Origin: Patella vulgata
Taxonomy: Eukaryota; Mollusca; Gastropoda; Patellidae
NCBI RefSeq assembly: GCF_932274485.2
Contig: NC_065886.2
Coordinates: 48,347,501 to 48,411,500, forward strand
Direction of reading: 5' to 3'
DNA length: 64,000 bases
In this document: one piece after another, positions 22,431 through 33,452 of the stretch
Layout of the letters: every line of letters starts with the position of its first letter
How positions within the stretch are numbered: position 1 is the first letter of the stretch
Notes under the pieces: generated by a model
What the model saw: only the letters and a program-made list of their open reading frames with translations
Databases searched by the model: none
What the model was told of the DNA's origin: nothing
Translations under genes and position numbers: made by a program

Positions 22431-22448
22431 CCCTAACCCTAACCCTAG
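22431..22448. repeat. telomere-like CCCTAA repeats
   Basis: Three near-complete CCCTAA units (CCCTAACCCTAACCCTAG) lie inside the right half of C3, where other C copies read GTGTCGCATGTG. They replace element sequence rather than flank it. Confidence 0.7.
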
Positions 22449-22581
22449 TTTCTGGTGGGGCGATAAGTTCTTCATCTGTGAACATACTCTCAAAGCATGT
22501 CAAGTGTCCATGACTATTTATCATATCACAACCTGCATAGGTATTTGCATTTCAATATCCCCTACCTTTTTTTGAAGAGTA

Positions 22582-23168
22582 TATAAGTAATCCCTCTCCG
22601 TTCTGTAAACCACACTCTGTAAGAGCAAGTTCGTGTCTAGATTACAGCGTATCTGTTAAACCTAATTTGCAGTTGTACATTTATAAAGTTATGCTTTTTC
22701 ATTGCGTCTTCATTGTTCGCCCTAAAAGCGTTGCTGATACCTGGGAGTGATTGGCAACAGCTTGGGCAGTGTGGCCAGTGTCGAGTCTTCCAAGCGCCTG
22801 GTTCCTCTGAGCTGTCGTGAGTCCTGGCATGCTGCTGACGTTGTAGTGTCAATAATTCAACCAGGTATTAGGGTGCATTTTATAGGAGAACACATTACAA
22901 TCTCAGAAGTCAGGTCGCGTTTTTGAGAATATTTCCTGGGTTCAATTCTGTGTTTGGGAAGGAGCCTAATTGCTCATTTAAAGTTGGAAATGTGGTCACA
23001 AATATACAATAAAAACAATTGGCAAGTTTTATGCAATGCGTCTATTCAGAGTAACATATCAACCTAGAGTTTCTTTTGCTGCTTAGTACAATTCATCACT
23101 ATGTCCTATGTGCGTATCAGTTTTTATTTGATTCTACATCTTATGAGTCACTAAGGAATAAGTATGTT
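22582..23168. repeat. duplicated block, pair of 31,221-31,806
   Basis: The right end of a C element, a 140-base anonymous leader (CTCTGTAAGAGCAAGTTCGT), a reversed E fragment and a short tail ending ATGAGTCACTAAG are arranged identically at both places with about 95 percent similarity by eye. A shared arrangement of several parts means segmental duplication. Confidence 0.8.
22729..23089 (-). mobile_element. E6, 5'-end fragment of family E
   Basis: Reverse orientation. It carries the E start region (the complement encodes QRNQALG, TGHTAQAVANHSQV), the 5' leader and a tip ending TTTCTTTTGCTGCTTAGTA. Nothing downstream of the first helix-turn-helix remains. Confidence 0.75.
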
Positions 23169-23264
23169 ACATTTGATAAAGGGTATTTTGATCAAAATCA
23201 GCCTTACAAGTTATGCAGAAAAAAAAAGAATAGAGATTTTATTATTGTCATTGCTTGTTATATA

Positions 23265-25053
23265 TACTGAGCGCCATGGCAACGCATCACTTAGTTTTTC
23301 GTATAACAAAATGATATCTTATTTATTTTGCTTCTTATTGTGAACAATATTCAAATGGGAACACATCAATAACAACACATTATGGATGTTTAATCTGTAA
23401 GAGGGGGTCAAAACCAAAAGTACGACACAGATGTCAGTAGCGCGTGTGTCCTCCACGGGCTCTTACGCACGCTGTGCAGCGACGTACCAATGTCTGGAAG
23501 AAGGCCTAGGGCAAATTGTTCCATTCTTGGTGTGCATCTGTGATCTCCGATACAGACGGCTTCCAATCTCATCCCAGACATGTTCTATCGATGCCGGAGA
23601 CATGGCTGGCCAGTGATGTTGTTTAGCGACTTAACACCTGAAAGTAAGTGAATGGGCTTTGTAGTAAGATGTTATATTTTATTTGTCTTTTTTTGATGAA
23701 TTTGACAGATTAGGATCTTCTTATTCGAATTTATTAGGCACACGATAAAAAACTACGTGTGAAATGATCTTGGTTGGGTGACATAAATCCAATGAAAAAT
23801 ATTCGGATATTGACTAATCCTATTTGTAACCTATCTAAAGCTTGCTTTCACATCACAGTATGGAAAATTAATCAGTTTTTAAAAATACATGAGTAAATAG
23901 GAGAAAATATAGCAGGCGGAACAACTGACATATTGAATAGTCAATGCGTTTGGGTGCTGGTTCAGACTGTAATCGCGACCATAGTCTACATCCGAAGGTC
24001 GCCCAGGTAGTCCATACAAAAACGGCGGTATTCGGACGTGCATTATCCTGTTTGAAGTGCTGAAATTGTGGGTGCGCTCGAAACATCGGAACAACAATTG
24101 GTTGCAAGACATCATCACGGCAGGCTACAGCATTAACGCAACCACTGCAAATGTGTAGGGCGGTCCGGTGATGAAATGTGAAGCCCCCCACGCCATTACA
24201 CTTCCCCCACCCCATCGATTCGTTTCGAAGACGCAGCAGTCTGCAAAACGTTCCCAAGACGACTCCACACACGTTGACGGGCATCAGCCTGATAAAGATG
24301 AAAGCGACTCTCATCACTGAAGAGCACACTTTGCCAGTCTACTCTTCTCCATGTCTGGTGTCCTTAAGCCCATATCAAACGCCGCTGACGGTGATGATCC
24401 CTGAGGATAGCTCCAACATAAGGTCGTTGTGCTCGGAGTCCTACTTCTCTTAGACGACGTCTTACGGTGTTGGCACTTACTGGTCCTTGTCTTCCAACGA
24501 CTGCTGCACCTGTTCGAGTCGCTGGGCGGAATCTGTCACGCAGATGAGTGACCCGGATGTAGCGGTCTTGAGTTGTGGACCAGGACGTTGACGGTCACGT
24601 GTTGATCCAGTAACTCGAACACGTTCCACCAACCTTACAGTAGTGGACTGATGACAATTGAAGTGTCTGGCAATAGCACGTGTAGACATGCCAGCCCTGG
24701 GCATTCCCATGGCTTCATTCCGTTGATTTTCAGTAAGTCTCGGCATCTCTAGCTCGATCGTTCACACGTCCAACAACAAATTATGACAGATTGACGTTTC
24801 ACAGTTCATGTACTGCACATTAAGTTGAAAACATGCTTTTAAAGGGCTCACACACAATGCTGCACGTGAATATTGGGGTTTTTCATGTGCATCTCGTGCA
24901 ATTTTTTTTTGTGCACACGGGCCGATATTTTTTGCGTTTGGGAGTATTGTGTGAAACAATAGTTCATAGTATTGCATACTATTATACATACAAAACCACC
25001 TAGTAATAAAATATTTGGGAAAAAATGTGATGCGTTTTCGATAGCGCTCAGTA
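23265..25053 (-). mobile_element. D2, Tc1-like element, family D
   Basis: Inverted tips TACTGAGCGCCATGGCAACG (left) and the complement of TACTGAGCGCTATCGAAAAC (right), with TA on both sides. It is the only D copy with both tips essentially complete. It is longer than D3 and D4 because of about 370 extra bases at 23,628-23,998 inside the transposase gene, after GATGTTGTTTAGC; that segment has no recognised ends. Confidence 0.85.
23434..24746 (-). pseudogene. family D Tc1-like transposase, broken (in D2)
   Basis: The start MPRLTENQRNEAMGMPRAGM at 24,746 leads through a helix-turn-helix (TRAIARHFNCHQSTTVRLVE). It then loses frame. The catalytic half (RSAEWFTFHHRTALHICSG region, FKQDNARPNTA) is split by the 370-base insert, and the C terminus ends at 23,434. 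Several frameshifts are visible against D4. Confidence 0.8.
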
Positions 25054-26040
25054 TAGAAAAGGCTTTATTGTTAAGATTTTCCCTGTTCACCGTTCATAAA
25101 ATACGGACATATCTTGCAAGGTAACCACTTGTTTCTTTTAACATGGAGTGCGGTGTCGAATAGTGTAACGTGAATGCTTTACACCATATTGTCTCCAGGA
25201 TCCTATATTTTAGTCCAGAAACGACCAGGTTTGTGACGAATGGACCCCTCCCCTTTTTTTAAAAACATCACCATGTCTCCCGCTGTATATATTGTCACAT
25301 TTTATCATGGCGTTCTTTATAATTAGAAGGTGACGCCTATATTATTAACTAAAACTTGTTAAAACCTACAAAATAATATTTCGCGGCGTTCTCTACCAAT
25401 TGTTTATTTCGCAAAGCAAATTCGTGCTTTTGTAAAATGGCCAAACTTGTAACATTCTTAAATATACTAAATTAAGTTTTCACATCTTCGCCTATCGATT
25501 CACGTTACCGTAATAGTAAAAATATTGATTCTGGTAGATAAGTAAAGATACTGGTAAATGATATTATATTATAAACCAGCAAGACATTACAAAAAGAACA
25601 CTGTTGAAATTAGGCTAACAAAGGGGCAAGACAGGCTTTCAAACGGAATTTTACGTCAAAATGAATTGAGATATCAGTTCAAGCAAAAGTGTTTCTGCCA
25701 TATTTTGTTTTCATATAATTTAGATTTGGTTTACATATGTCGAATTTAGCCCAAGAAAGATCTATACTGCCTGAAGCGTCAAAAATTTTTAACAGATTTC
25801 TTCGATTATGGACAAACTACTCAATAATGATTATTAAAACTTGGCAATGTGTTTGAAATCACCTCCGGCTAAATAAAATCCATTGTGCAATTAAATATTC
25901 CAATGAATAAAAAAGTTCTTTCTTGAAAAGTATTTTCGAAAGAGTTCATCAAAACATTGCACATGTCACGTGATGAACATCGTAAGATGTTGGAGATTAA
26001 TTTTGAAACAATTGGTTGTCAGTCCACGGATACTCGTAAA
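25054..26040. other. anonymous AT-rich spacer, about 1 kb
   Basis: Nothing recognised. Short frames such as 25,558-25,749 have no domain. Confidence 0.5.
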
Positions 26041-26697
26041 TATACTCTTCAAAAAAAGTAGGGATATTAAAACTTCGGAAATGCACGGCTGTTTTTATTA
26101 GAGGTAACCAGTGTATGTTAATAGGCCAATTGCCTACATGAACATAAACAGTTCATATGGGCGGCTTATCTGGCGGCCCCAAGAGATACACCGTCAAAAG
26201 CTCCTAATCGACCGTCCAATCACGATTTGGGGCAATATGATCCACTCCTCTTGCAGTGCCACGGCCAATTCTTGCAGTGTTGTTGGTTGACGTTGACGTC
26301 GACGAAACACGTCTCCCGATCAAATTAAACATAAACACACTAAAGCAAAGATACGCTAAACAGTAAATCACATGCAAGAACCGATGTGAAAGCAAACGTG
26401 AAGAGATAAATCAGCACGCGGCAGTTTTCATCTTCCTTGAAGTGTCAAATTTGACAATGAACCCCTCCCAAGTGTATGGCGCTATTGCGTGTCGCATGTG
26501 CGGCTCACTGGTTCTGTTGGGAAGATTAATGAAATGAAATGGGGTTTAACGTCCTACTGTTCTGCTCTGTTGGGAAGATAAGTTCTTCATCTGTGAACAT
26601 ACTCTCAAAGCATGTCAAGTAACCATGACTATTTATCATATCACAAACTGCATAGGTAATTTGCATTTCAATATCCTCTACTTTTTTTGAAGAGTGT
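26041..26697 (-). mobile_element. M1, C-MITE (internally deleted family C)
   Basis: C-type tips TATACTCTTCAAAAAAAGTA at the left and TTTTTTTGAAGAGTGTA at the right enclose the C 3' end and the C 5' leader. They are joined at GTCTCCCGATCA / AATTAAAC, so nearly all the transposase is gone. It keeps the 45 bases before that joint (GTGTTGTTGGTTGACG) that M2-M6 lost. A SINE tail is inserted at 26,527. Confidence 0.8.
26527..26565 (-). mobile_element. 39-base SINE tail insertion in M1
   Basis: Bounded by a perfect 14-base direct repeat, TCTGTTGGGAAGAT, at 26,513-26,526 and 26,566-26,579. The insert is the same GTTTAACGTCCTACTGTTCT sequence plus ATTTC-type tail as at 15,422, in the same orientation and even more truncated. 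Confidence 0.8.
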
Positions 26698-26916
26698 ATG
26701 ATGATGACTGCTGACCGAGGATCAATGATTTACAATGTACCGTCATGGCATCATGACAAGGAATTTGGGATTCCAAATGATTTCTTCAGTTTAAATTTAA
26801 AACCAATGTGTATTGCTAAATGTTATTTTCTATTCGTTATAATAAACTTTACAATATCTATCATTATACTACCACTATTGGATAACTGCTGTTTGATACG
26901 TACCATCATAATTTAT
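26698..26916 (+). repeat. H2, left part
   Basis: Copy of the left half of H (GACTGCTGACCGAGG to CGTACCATCATAATTTATC), interrupted by element F1. Compare with H1 at about 14,895-15,545. Confidence 0.8.
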
Positions 26917-28061
26917 CAAAACAAGGCTCCACAAAACGCAGTAATGTACGACTTTTTGGAGTTGATTATGTCCTTGCACGTGGCACTATGCATTTTCCAT
27001 GAACAGTTTTGGCATAAAAAAAAACTTCCATGACCGTGCTGCTCTCAGTTGAAATTTCAACATGGTCAGACGTCAGCTGAGTAACTTGACAGAGGAAGAG
27101 CCATTGCGTGGCTTCAACAGGGTTTTTCACAGAGGAATGTGGCACAGAAAATCGGTTGTAGCCAGAGTGTGATTGGGAGACAATGGCAGCGTTTCCAGGC
27201 AACCAATTCATTTCAGAATCGCCTGGTAGGCCAAGATCAACGTCGCAACATTGTTACAGCGCGTTGTTACAGCAAGATGTCTGAGAGATGAACTGCGAAA
27301 TGCAAGTGGTGTTCAGGTATCGGACCAGACCATAAGAAATCGTCTGCGAGCCCACAACATTGGATCTCGACGACAAGCGGTTCGACCACCTCTTCTTCTT
27401 CAACGTCATAGGGCAGCACGTCGTGACTGGTGCACACGTCAAAGAGACTGGAGACGGCGACAATGGGGGCGGAACTCTTCACTGATGAGTCCCGATTTGC
27501 ATTACAGTTCAATGATGGCAGACTTCGCGTCTATAGGCGGCAGGGAGAAAGATTTGCTGATGTTAACGTCAGACAACGCCATCGCTTTGGTGTGGGCTGG
27601 AATTTCGGTACGAGTTGTTAATGATTTTCTTATTGAACGAATGGATTGGCCTGCATACTCTCCTGACTTGGCACCAATTGAGCATGCATGGGATGAGTTG
27701 GGCAGAGGGCAACCTGATAATCTTCAAGAATTGGTGCAATTCCTTCAGGCAGAGTGGCAGGCCATTCCCCAGATGTTTTTTCGACGTCTGATCGACAGCA
27801 TATGCCTTGTCGTTGTGTCGACTGCTTACGAGCACGTGGTGGTTTCACTCGTTATTAACACAAATGGCGAATTTTCATCAGATCCTCAGAATAGTTGTGT
27901 ATACAAAGTGCATATGCTTTGCATAACAGACTCAACATTGAGACATATTGAACTCATTCTGACCAAAAGTGTGCTTAAAAGTTTTGATTTACATGTTTCC
28001 TGTGTCTAATAAAATGTCAAACAAAAATAATTGGTTGACCCTTAACTTCTTTTGAGTAGTA
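26917..28061 (+). mobile_element. F1, Tc1-like element, family F, left end missing
   Basis: Relative to F2 the first 155 or so bases, including the left tip, are absent; the element begins at AAAACAAGGCTCC. The right end ACTTCTTTTGAGTAGTA is intact. It lacks the TTAA MITE that F2 and F3 carry, and its sequence GCTTAAAAGTTTTG near 27,974 is the empty site. Confidence 0.8.
27062..27859 (+). pseudogene. family F Tc1-like transposase, broken (in F1)
   Basis: The start is MVRRQLSNLTEEE at 27,062. Stops occur in the first DNA-binding region. A long frame from 27,251 gives DQTIRNRLRAHNIGSRRQAV. The first catalytic block FTDESRFALQFNDGRLRVYR is near 27,475. A deletion then removes VMVWPGIS through the second Asp. 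The Glu remains in APIEHAWDELGRG near 27,675. With the second Asp missing and several frameshifts it cannot be active. Confidence 0.8.
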
Positions 28062-28293
28062 TAATATTTCGACAAACATTTTCCTAGTAATGACAACTAA
28101 CATTTTAATAGAGTATAGTGGTGCTCTTAAGGAGATGTTTTGTCAGTGGAAGTTATTACATAAGTTACAAATTCATGCTTTTTGGCTAATGTTTGTATTC
28201 CATATTTTAAGTGTGCAGTTAAGTTTTTCACATAGCCAAGTATATGTAAATACCGATTTAAGGTAAAGACACTTGGAAACATTTGAATACGGA
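28062..28293 (+). repeat. H2, middle part
   Basis: TTCGACAAACATTTTCCTAG to AACATTTGAATACGG, collinear with H1 15,582 onward. There is no B insertion here (AATATTTCGAC is uninterrupted), unlike H3 and H4. Confidence 0.75.
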
Positions 28294-28419
28294 CAGCCTG
28301 GGTTAGATGAAAATCATGGAGAACACATTACCTGGGTTCAATTCTGTGTTTGGGAAGGAACCTTATTGCTCAGGTAAAGTTGGAGATACCACCCTGATGT
28401 TTCTTTTGCTGCTTAATAT
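28294..28419 (-). mobile_element. E8, 5'-end fragment of family E in H2
   Basis: Reversed E leader (GGAGAACACATTACCTGGGT, TTGGGAAGGAACCTTATTGC) ending in the tip GCTGCTTAATATA. It is shared with H3 and H4, so it entered before those copies split. Confidence 0.75.
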
Positions 28420-28593
28420 AGTAACCACTGACTACAAGCTCTTTAATGACTTTTAACTTTTGAGAGTATGACACTAAAGACACTAATATCTTCGTGTAAT
28501 AAATAATTTATTAATATTATACGGTCTCATGCCATATTTAATTACTGTTATTTTTGATTGAACTTGTTGGAAATAACTAAAATTTGACAGTAA
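28420..28593 (+). repeat. H2, stretch holding the empty site of D
   Basis: GACACTAATATCTTCGTGTAATAAATA near 28,472-28,500 is uninterrupted, whereas D3 and D4 sit at exactly this point in H3 and H4. It continues to ATTTGACAGTAA, where B4 begins. Confidence 0.75.
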
Positions 28594-28739
28594 TGGGACT
28601 AAATTTTTAATATTTGGTTTAAGGCAACTATTATAGTGTTATGTTGTGCACAGACGACCTTGCAATCATCAGAAAGCAAGAATACTTCTCGCCGAAAGTC
28701 CTTGACGTGGAGAAAAATCGGAATAAAGTGTTTAGTAAC

Positions 28740-29837
28740 GGTTGTGGCCTCCTCTAGAGTCTCGTACTGCCACACAACGTCTTCTCATGGATCTCAGAAC
28801 ATTAGTAAACTCTACCCGAGGAAGACGTCGCCACTGCTCAGCAAGAGCATGTTGAAGGTCCTGCAACGTCAGTGGTGGATTCACTTGCTGACGAACACGT
28901 CGACCCACTTGGTCCCAGATGTGTTCAATAGGATTAAGGTCGGGCTAAGCGACGGCCAATCCAGTACTTGGACATCGTCATTCTGACGAACACGTCGACC
29001 CAATTCGTCCCAGATGTGTTCAATAGGATTAAGATCGGGCTAAGCGACGGCCAATCCAGGACTTGGACATCGTCATTTCTTAAAAACTTCTGGGTAGCAA
29101 TTGCTGTATGGGGTCGAGCATTGTCTTGTTGAAACGTTAGTCCAGGCCCATGCCTCTGCATAAACGGAAGAAGAACAAGTTGCAAAATCTGATCCCTGTA
29201 CTGGACAGCATTTAAGTTCCCTTGGACAACAACAAGAGGAGAGAACGTCCATGTGCACAAAAAGAACCCCAAACCATGACGCTGCCGCCACCAAATCGGT
29301 CAACTTCTCTGACGCATACTTGAGCGTAACGTTCACCTCGTCTGCGGTACACTCGGACCCTGCCATCGGCAAATCTCAAGTGAATCGAGATTCGTCACTA
29401 AAGACAACCGAATTCCACTGTCTTTGAGTAAATCTTATGTGTCTTGTGGCCCACACAAGTCGGTTACGGCGATGAAGAGGTGTCAATATTGGTCCATTAT
29501 ATGGCCCCCGAGCTCGAAGACCAGCAGCCTGCAAGCGATTTCGAACAGTTTGTGCCGTTACCCTTCCACCAAACATCTCTCTACTTGTGGAGGTTGCAGT
29601 GACAAATCTGTTTCTAAGATGACGTAATCGTATTGCTTGATCTTCCTGGAGTGACGTAACACGTGGCGCTCCCGCCCTTGGGCGGTCGGCAATAGTTCCA
29701 GTTTGAAGCACTCTCATTCTAAGATTAATTATTGTCTGGCGTGAACAATTAAAGGCTCTTGCAACAGTGACCACAAACTGACCAGCATAGAGCCTACCTA
29801 TAGCACGTAGACGTTCTACATTTGAAAGGCGCGGCAT
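28740..29837 (-). pseudogene. family B Tc1-like transposase, best DNA-binding half (in B4)
   Basis: The frame from MPRLSNVERLRAIGRLYAGQ at 29,837 is open for 153 codons, through helix-turn-helix 1, RPRAGAPR, TATSTSREMFGGRVTAQTVR, RWNRL-type linker and the first catalytic block SDESRFT near 29,380. It then shifts frame. Asp 2 (QQDNARPH) and the C-terminal half lie in the frame of 28,934-29,272. A 95-base tandem duplication (28,889-28,983 and 28,984-29,078) repeats the SPDLNPIEHIWDELGRRV segment. Not functional. Confidence 0.85.
28889..29078. repeat. 95-bp tandem duplication inside B4
   Basis: TGACGAACACGTCGACCCA starts at 28,889 and again at 28,984. Since 95 is not a multiple of three, this adds a frameshift around the catalytic Glu. 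Confidence 0.85.
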
Positions 29838-30136
29838 TTTCTAACAAAGATGAAAATAACAATTTTAATTTGTTTTTCCAGTTCAAGTTACGTGTGCGTG
29901 TTCAGTTTAAGCAAATTTGCATCGATTGACCTCACGAGTTTGTGTTTGCACGTGTTTTTCAGGTTTTTCATCTTTATATGCTCAAAAGTCACGTGATCCA
30001 CGTGACTTTACAATTTTATGAAATTAAAGGCTTCTTACTACTTACTATCGTTAGAAACACTTTAAAATTATTTGACTTACCAGAAAATTTTTTTTGTTGA
30101 AATACATCAGTGTCAAGTTTATAATTTGGATGAGTA

Positions 30137-30544
30137 TAGAGCATTATAATAACTTCGGCTGTATTCAACTTCACCAGTCTACAGCATCATACTGAGACGC
30201 AATCGAAACACACTATTACATTACCAATATTAGTTATGTTGACATAAGATAGATTTATGCAAACAGTGACATTTTTAAGGATTGGCACATAGGTTTCAAT
30301 ATATACCAAGACGCAATGGAAAATCACCACTGTGTGACTGAAAATCCTCGTGAGACATTATGCAGCTGAAATGTGATTTTTGACATCACATGATTCACAC
30401 TTGTTATCGTTGTAATCAGATGTTACTTTCAGAATTGCAAGACTACAGCGTATCTGTTAAATTTATTTTACAATTGTAACATTTATAAAGTGGTGCATTT
30501 TCATTGCGTCTTTTTTATATTTGATAGTAGGTGGGTTTTTTTTA
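30137..30544 (+). repeat. H2, right part
   Basis: GAGCATTATAATAACTTCGG to TTCATTGCGTC. It matches 42,865-43,248 and the same stretch in each array unit, and the first 30 bases match 37,115-37,147. C-MITE M2 follows at the same point where M3 sits in H4. Confidence 0.8.
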
Positions 30545-31219
30545 TATATTCTTCACAAAAAATAGGGGATATTCAGAAGAAATACAAAACTGCAGAAATG
30601 CACTGCTGTTTTATAAGAGGTAACCAGTGTATGTTAATAACAGGCCAATTGCCAACACATGAACATAAACAGTTCATATGGGCGGCTTATCTGACGGCCC
30701 CATTTCACTCGCAAAGCGATACACCGTCAAAAGTGAAAATGGACGTTTTTGATTTTTGTCATAATAATGAGAAAGTGCTCCATACAGCAATTCGTCGTGG
30801 CATGCTCCTAATCAACCATACAATCGGGATTTGGGGCGATCTGACCCACTCCTCTTGCAGTGCCATGGCCAATTCTTGCACGCCTCCCGATCAAATTAAA
30901 CGTAACCCACTGAAGCAAAGATACACTAAACAGTAAATCTTATACATGAACCGATAGGAAAGCAAACATTGATAGATAAACCAGCCCCCGGCAGTTTTCA
31001 TCAACCCTTCCCTGAAGTGTCAAATTTGACAATGAACCTCTCCCACGTGTATGGCACTATTGGGTATCGCATTTGCAGCTCAGTGTTTCTGTTGGGGCGA
31101 TAAGTTCTTCATCTGTGAAATGCTCTCAAAGCATGTCAAGTGTCCATGACTATTTATCATATCACAACCTGTATAGGTATTTGCATTTCAATATCCCCTA
31201 CTTTTTCTTTGAAGAGTAT
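30545..31219 (-). mobile_element. M2, C-MITE
   Basis: Tips ATTCTTCACAAAAAATAGGG (damaged) at the left and CTTTGAAGAGTATA at the right. The interior has the C 3' end joined to the 5' leader at TTCTTGCACGCCTCCCGATCA / AATTAAACG, lacking the 45 bases kept in M1 and M7. This is the same joint as M3-M6, so they share a deleted ancestor. Confidence 0.8.
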
Positions 31220-31220
31220 A

Positions 31221-31806
31221 TAAGTAATCCCTGTCCGTTCTGTAAACCACACTCTGTAAGAGCAAGTTCGTGCCTAGATTACAGCGTATCTGTTAAACCT
31301 AATTTGCAGTTGTACATTTATAAAGTTATGCTTTCTCACTGCGTCTTCATTGTTCGCCCTAAAAGCGTTGCTGAAGCCTATTGACCTGGGAGTGATTGGC
31401 AACAGCTTGGGCAGTGTGGCCAGTGTCGAGTCTTCCAAGCGCCTGGTTCCTCTGAGCTGTTATGAATCCTGGCATGCTGCTGACTTTGTAGTGTCAATAA
31501 TTCAACCAGGTATTATGGTGCATTTTATAGGAGAACACATTACCATCTCAGAAGTCAGGTCGCGTTTTTGAGAATATTTCCTGGGTTCAATTCTGTGTTT
31601 GGGAAGAAGCCTAATTGCTCAGGTAAAGTTGGAGATGTGGTCACAAATATACAATAAAAACAATTGGCAAGTTTTATGCAATGCGTCTTATTCAGAGTAA
31701 CATATCAACTTAGCGTTTCTTTTCCTGCTTAGTATAATTCATCACTATGTTACGAGGACGCGTATTAGTTTTTATTTGATTCTAAATCTTATGAGTCACT
31801 AAGTAT
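31221..31806. repeat. duplicated block, pair of 22,582-23,168
   Basis: Same order of anonymous leader, reversed E fragment and tail as at 22.6-23.2 kb. It ends at GAGTCACTAAG, where a family C end fragment follows. Confidence 0.8.
31365..31734 (-). mobile_element. E7, 5'-end fragment of family E
   Basis: Reverse-oriented E start region, leader and tip (CGTTTCTTTTCCTGCTTAGT), equivalent to E6. Confidence 0.75.
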
Positions 31807-31845
31807 TTGCATTTCAATATCCCCTACTTTTTTTGAAGAGTATAT
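31801..31845 (-). mobile_element. family C right-end scrap
   Basis: TATTTGCATTTCAATATCCCC and the tip TTTTTTTGAAGAGTATA, only about 45 bases. It precedes H3 exactly as M1 precedes H2. Confidence 0.7.
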
Positions 31846-32088
31846 GATGATGAGATTTACAATGTACCGTCATGGCATCATGACAAGGAATTTGGGATTC
31901 CAAATGATTTCTTCAGTTTAACTTTAAAACCAATAGCCCCGTCTATTGCTAATGTTATTTTCTATTCGTTATAATAAACTGTACAATATCTATCATTATA
32001 CTACCACTATTCGATAACTGCTATTTGATACGTACCATCATAATTTATCATAAATTATAGTCCAACTAATTTCGTGCGTTACAATATA
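31846..32088 (+). repeat. H3, left part
   Basis: AGATTTACAATGTACCGTCA to TTTCGTGCGTTACAATA. It matches H1 and H2 and ends where F2 begins. Confidence 0.8.
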
Positions 32089-32392
32089 TACTACTCAAAA
32101 GAAATATAAAATATCGTGTCAAAAATTGGTTCACGATATCCTGACGACAAAACCTGTGTACAAGGCATATGTCATTTTCAAACAAAACGATTTTGACAGT
32201 CTCCTTAGAAACCATAAAACTGAAGCTCAAAACAAGGCTCCACAAAACTCTTTGCATCGCCCAAACGCAGTAGGGTACGACTTTTTGGAGTTGATTAAGT
32301 CCTTGCACGTGCACTATGCATATTCCATGAACAGTTTTGGCATAAAAAAAAACCTTCCATGACCGTGCTGCTCTCAGTTGAAATTTCAACAT

Positions 32393-33321
32393 AGTCAGAC
32401 GTCAACAGGGTATTACACAGAGGAATGTGGCACAGAGAATCGGTTGTAGCCAGAGTGTGATTGGGAAACTATGGCAGCGTTTCCAGGCAACCAATTCAAT
32501 TCAGAATCGCCCACGGTCTGGTAGGCCAAGATCAACGTCGCAACGTCAAGACCGGCATGTCATTCAAATGGCGTTGTTACAGCGAGATGTCTGAGAGATG
32601 AACTGCGAAATGCAAGTGGTGTTCAGGTATCGGACCAGACCATAAGAAATCGTCTGCGAGCTCACAACATTGGATCTCGACGACAAGCGGTTCGACCACC
32701 TCTTCTTCAACGTCATAGGACAGCACGTCGTGACTGGTGCACACGTCATAGAGACTGGAGACGGCAACAATGGGGGCGGTACTCTTCACTGATGAGTCCC
32801 GATTGCATTTACAGTTCAATGATGGCAGACTTCGCGTCTATAGGCGGCAAGGAGAAGGATTTGCTGACGTTAACGTCAAGACAGCGCCATCGCTTTGGAG
32901 GTGGTACAGTAATGGTGTGGCCTGGAATTTCGGTACATCACAGGACTCCTCTTTTCGTCGTCCAAGGAAATTTGACCGATATCAGGTACAGAGACGAAAT
33001 TTTACAGCCAAGTCTTCGTCAAATTGGAGCAGGTTCTGTTCTTCAAGGGTTGTTAATGATTTTCTCACCCAAAATTGTATTGAACGAATGGATTGGCCTG
33101 CATATTCTCCTGACTTGGTACCAATTGAGCATGCATGGGATTAGTTGGGCAGACGTGTGAAAGACAATCATAGGCAACCTGATAATCTTCAAGAATTGGT
33201 GAAATTCCTTCAGCCAGAGTGGCAGGCCATTCACCATATGTTATTTCGACGTCTGATCGATAGCATGCCTTGTCGTTGTGTCGACTGTTTACGAGCACGT
33301 GGTGGTTTCACTCGTTATTAA
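32393..33321 (+). pseudogene. family F Tc1-like transposase, broken (in F2)
   Basis: The start codon equivalent is ATA. DNA-binding parts, FTDESRLHLQFNDGRLRVYR near 32,785, GGGTVMVWPGISVHHRTPLF and DIRYRDEILQPSLRQIGAG are readable in shifting frames, then RVVNDFLTQNCIERMDWPAY and VPIEHAWD. The segment with the second catalytic Asp (DNARPH in relatives) is deleted between SVLQ and RVVND. The C terminus GGFTRY ends at 33,321. Inactive. Confidence 0.8.
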
Positions 33322-33452
33322 CAAAGTCATGCTCAAAATTGCGAATTTTCATCAGATCCTCAGAATAGTTGTGTATACAAAGTGCATATGCTTTGCATAA
33401 CAGACCCAACATTGAGACATATTGAACTCATTCTGACCAAAATGGTGCTTAA

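Larger units (their letters stand above)
20476..22581 (-). mobile_element. C3, composite family C element with Harbinger-type material inside
   Basis: The left tip (TATACCCTTCAAAAAAAGTA) and right tip (ending TTTTTTTGAAGAGTATA) are both C-type with TA flanks. From 20,476 to about 21,145 it carries the C 3' region and decayed transposase. From about 22,206 to 22,581 it carries the C-MITE-type right half. The roughly 1.06 kb between is foreign: a hairpin MITE, short direct repeats and a PIF/Harbinger transposase fragment. Part of the transposase segment (CAATCTGACCCAC and on) appears on both sides, so this may be two C copies joined around the insert. Confidence 0.7.
28594..30136 (-). mobile_element. 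B4, Tc1-like element, family B, left end lost
   Basis: The right tip (complement of TACTCATCCAAATTATAAAC) is present. The left end starts at TGGGACTAAATTTTTAATAT and has lost the outer 30 bases along with about 40 bases of neighbouring H. H3 and H4 have no B at this position. It includes a 95-bp tandem duplication in the gene. Confidence 0.85.

Noticed and set aside
22637-22852. 71-codon minus-strand frame as a gene
   Set aside because: Shadow frame of the family E start region in fragment E6.
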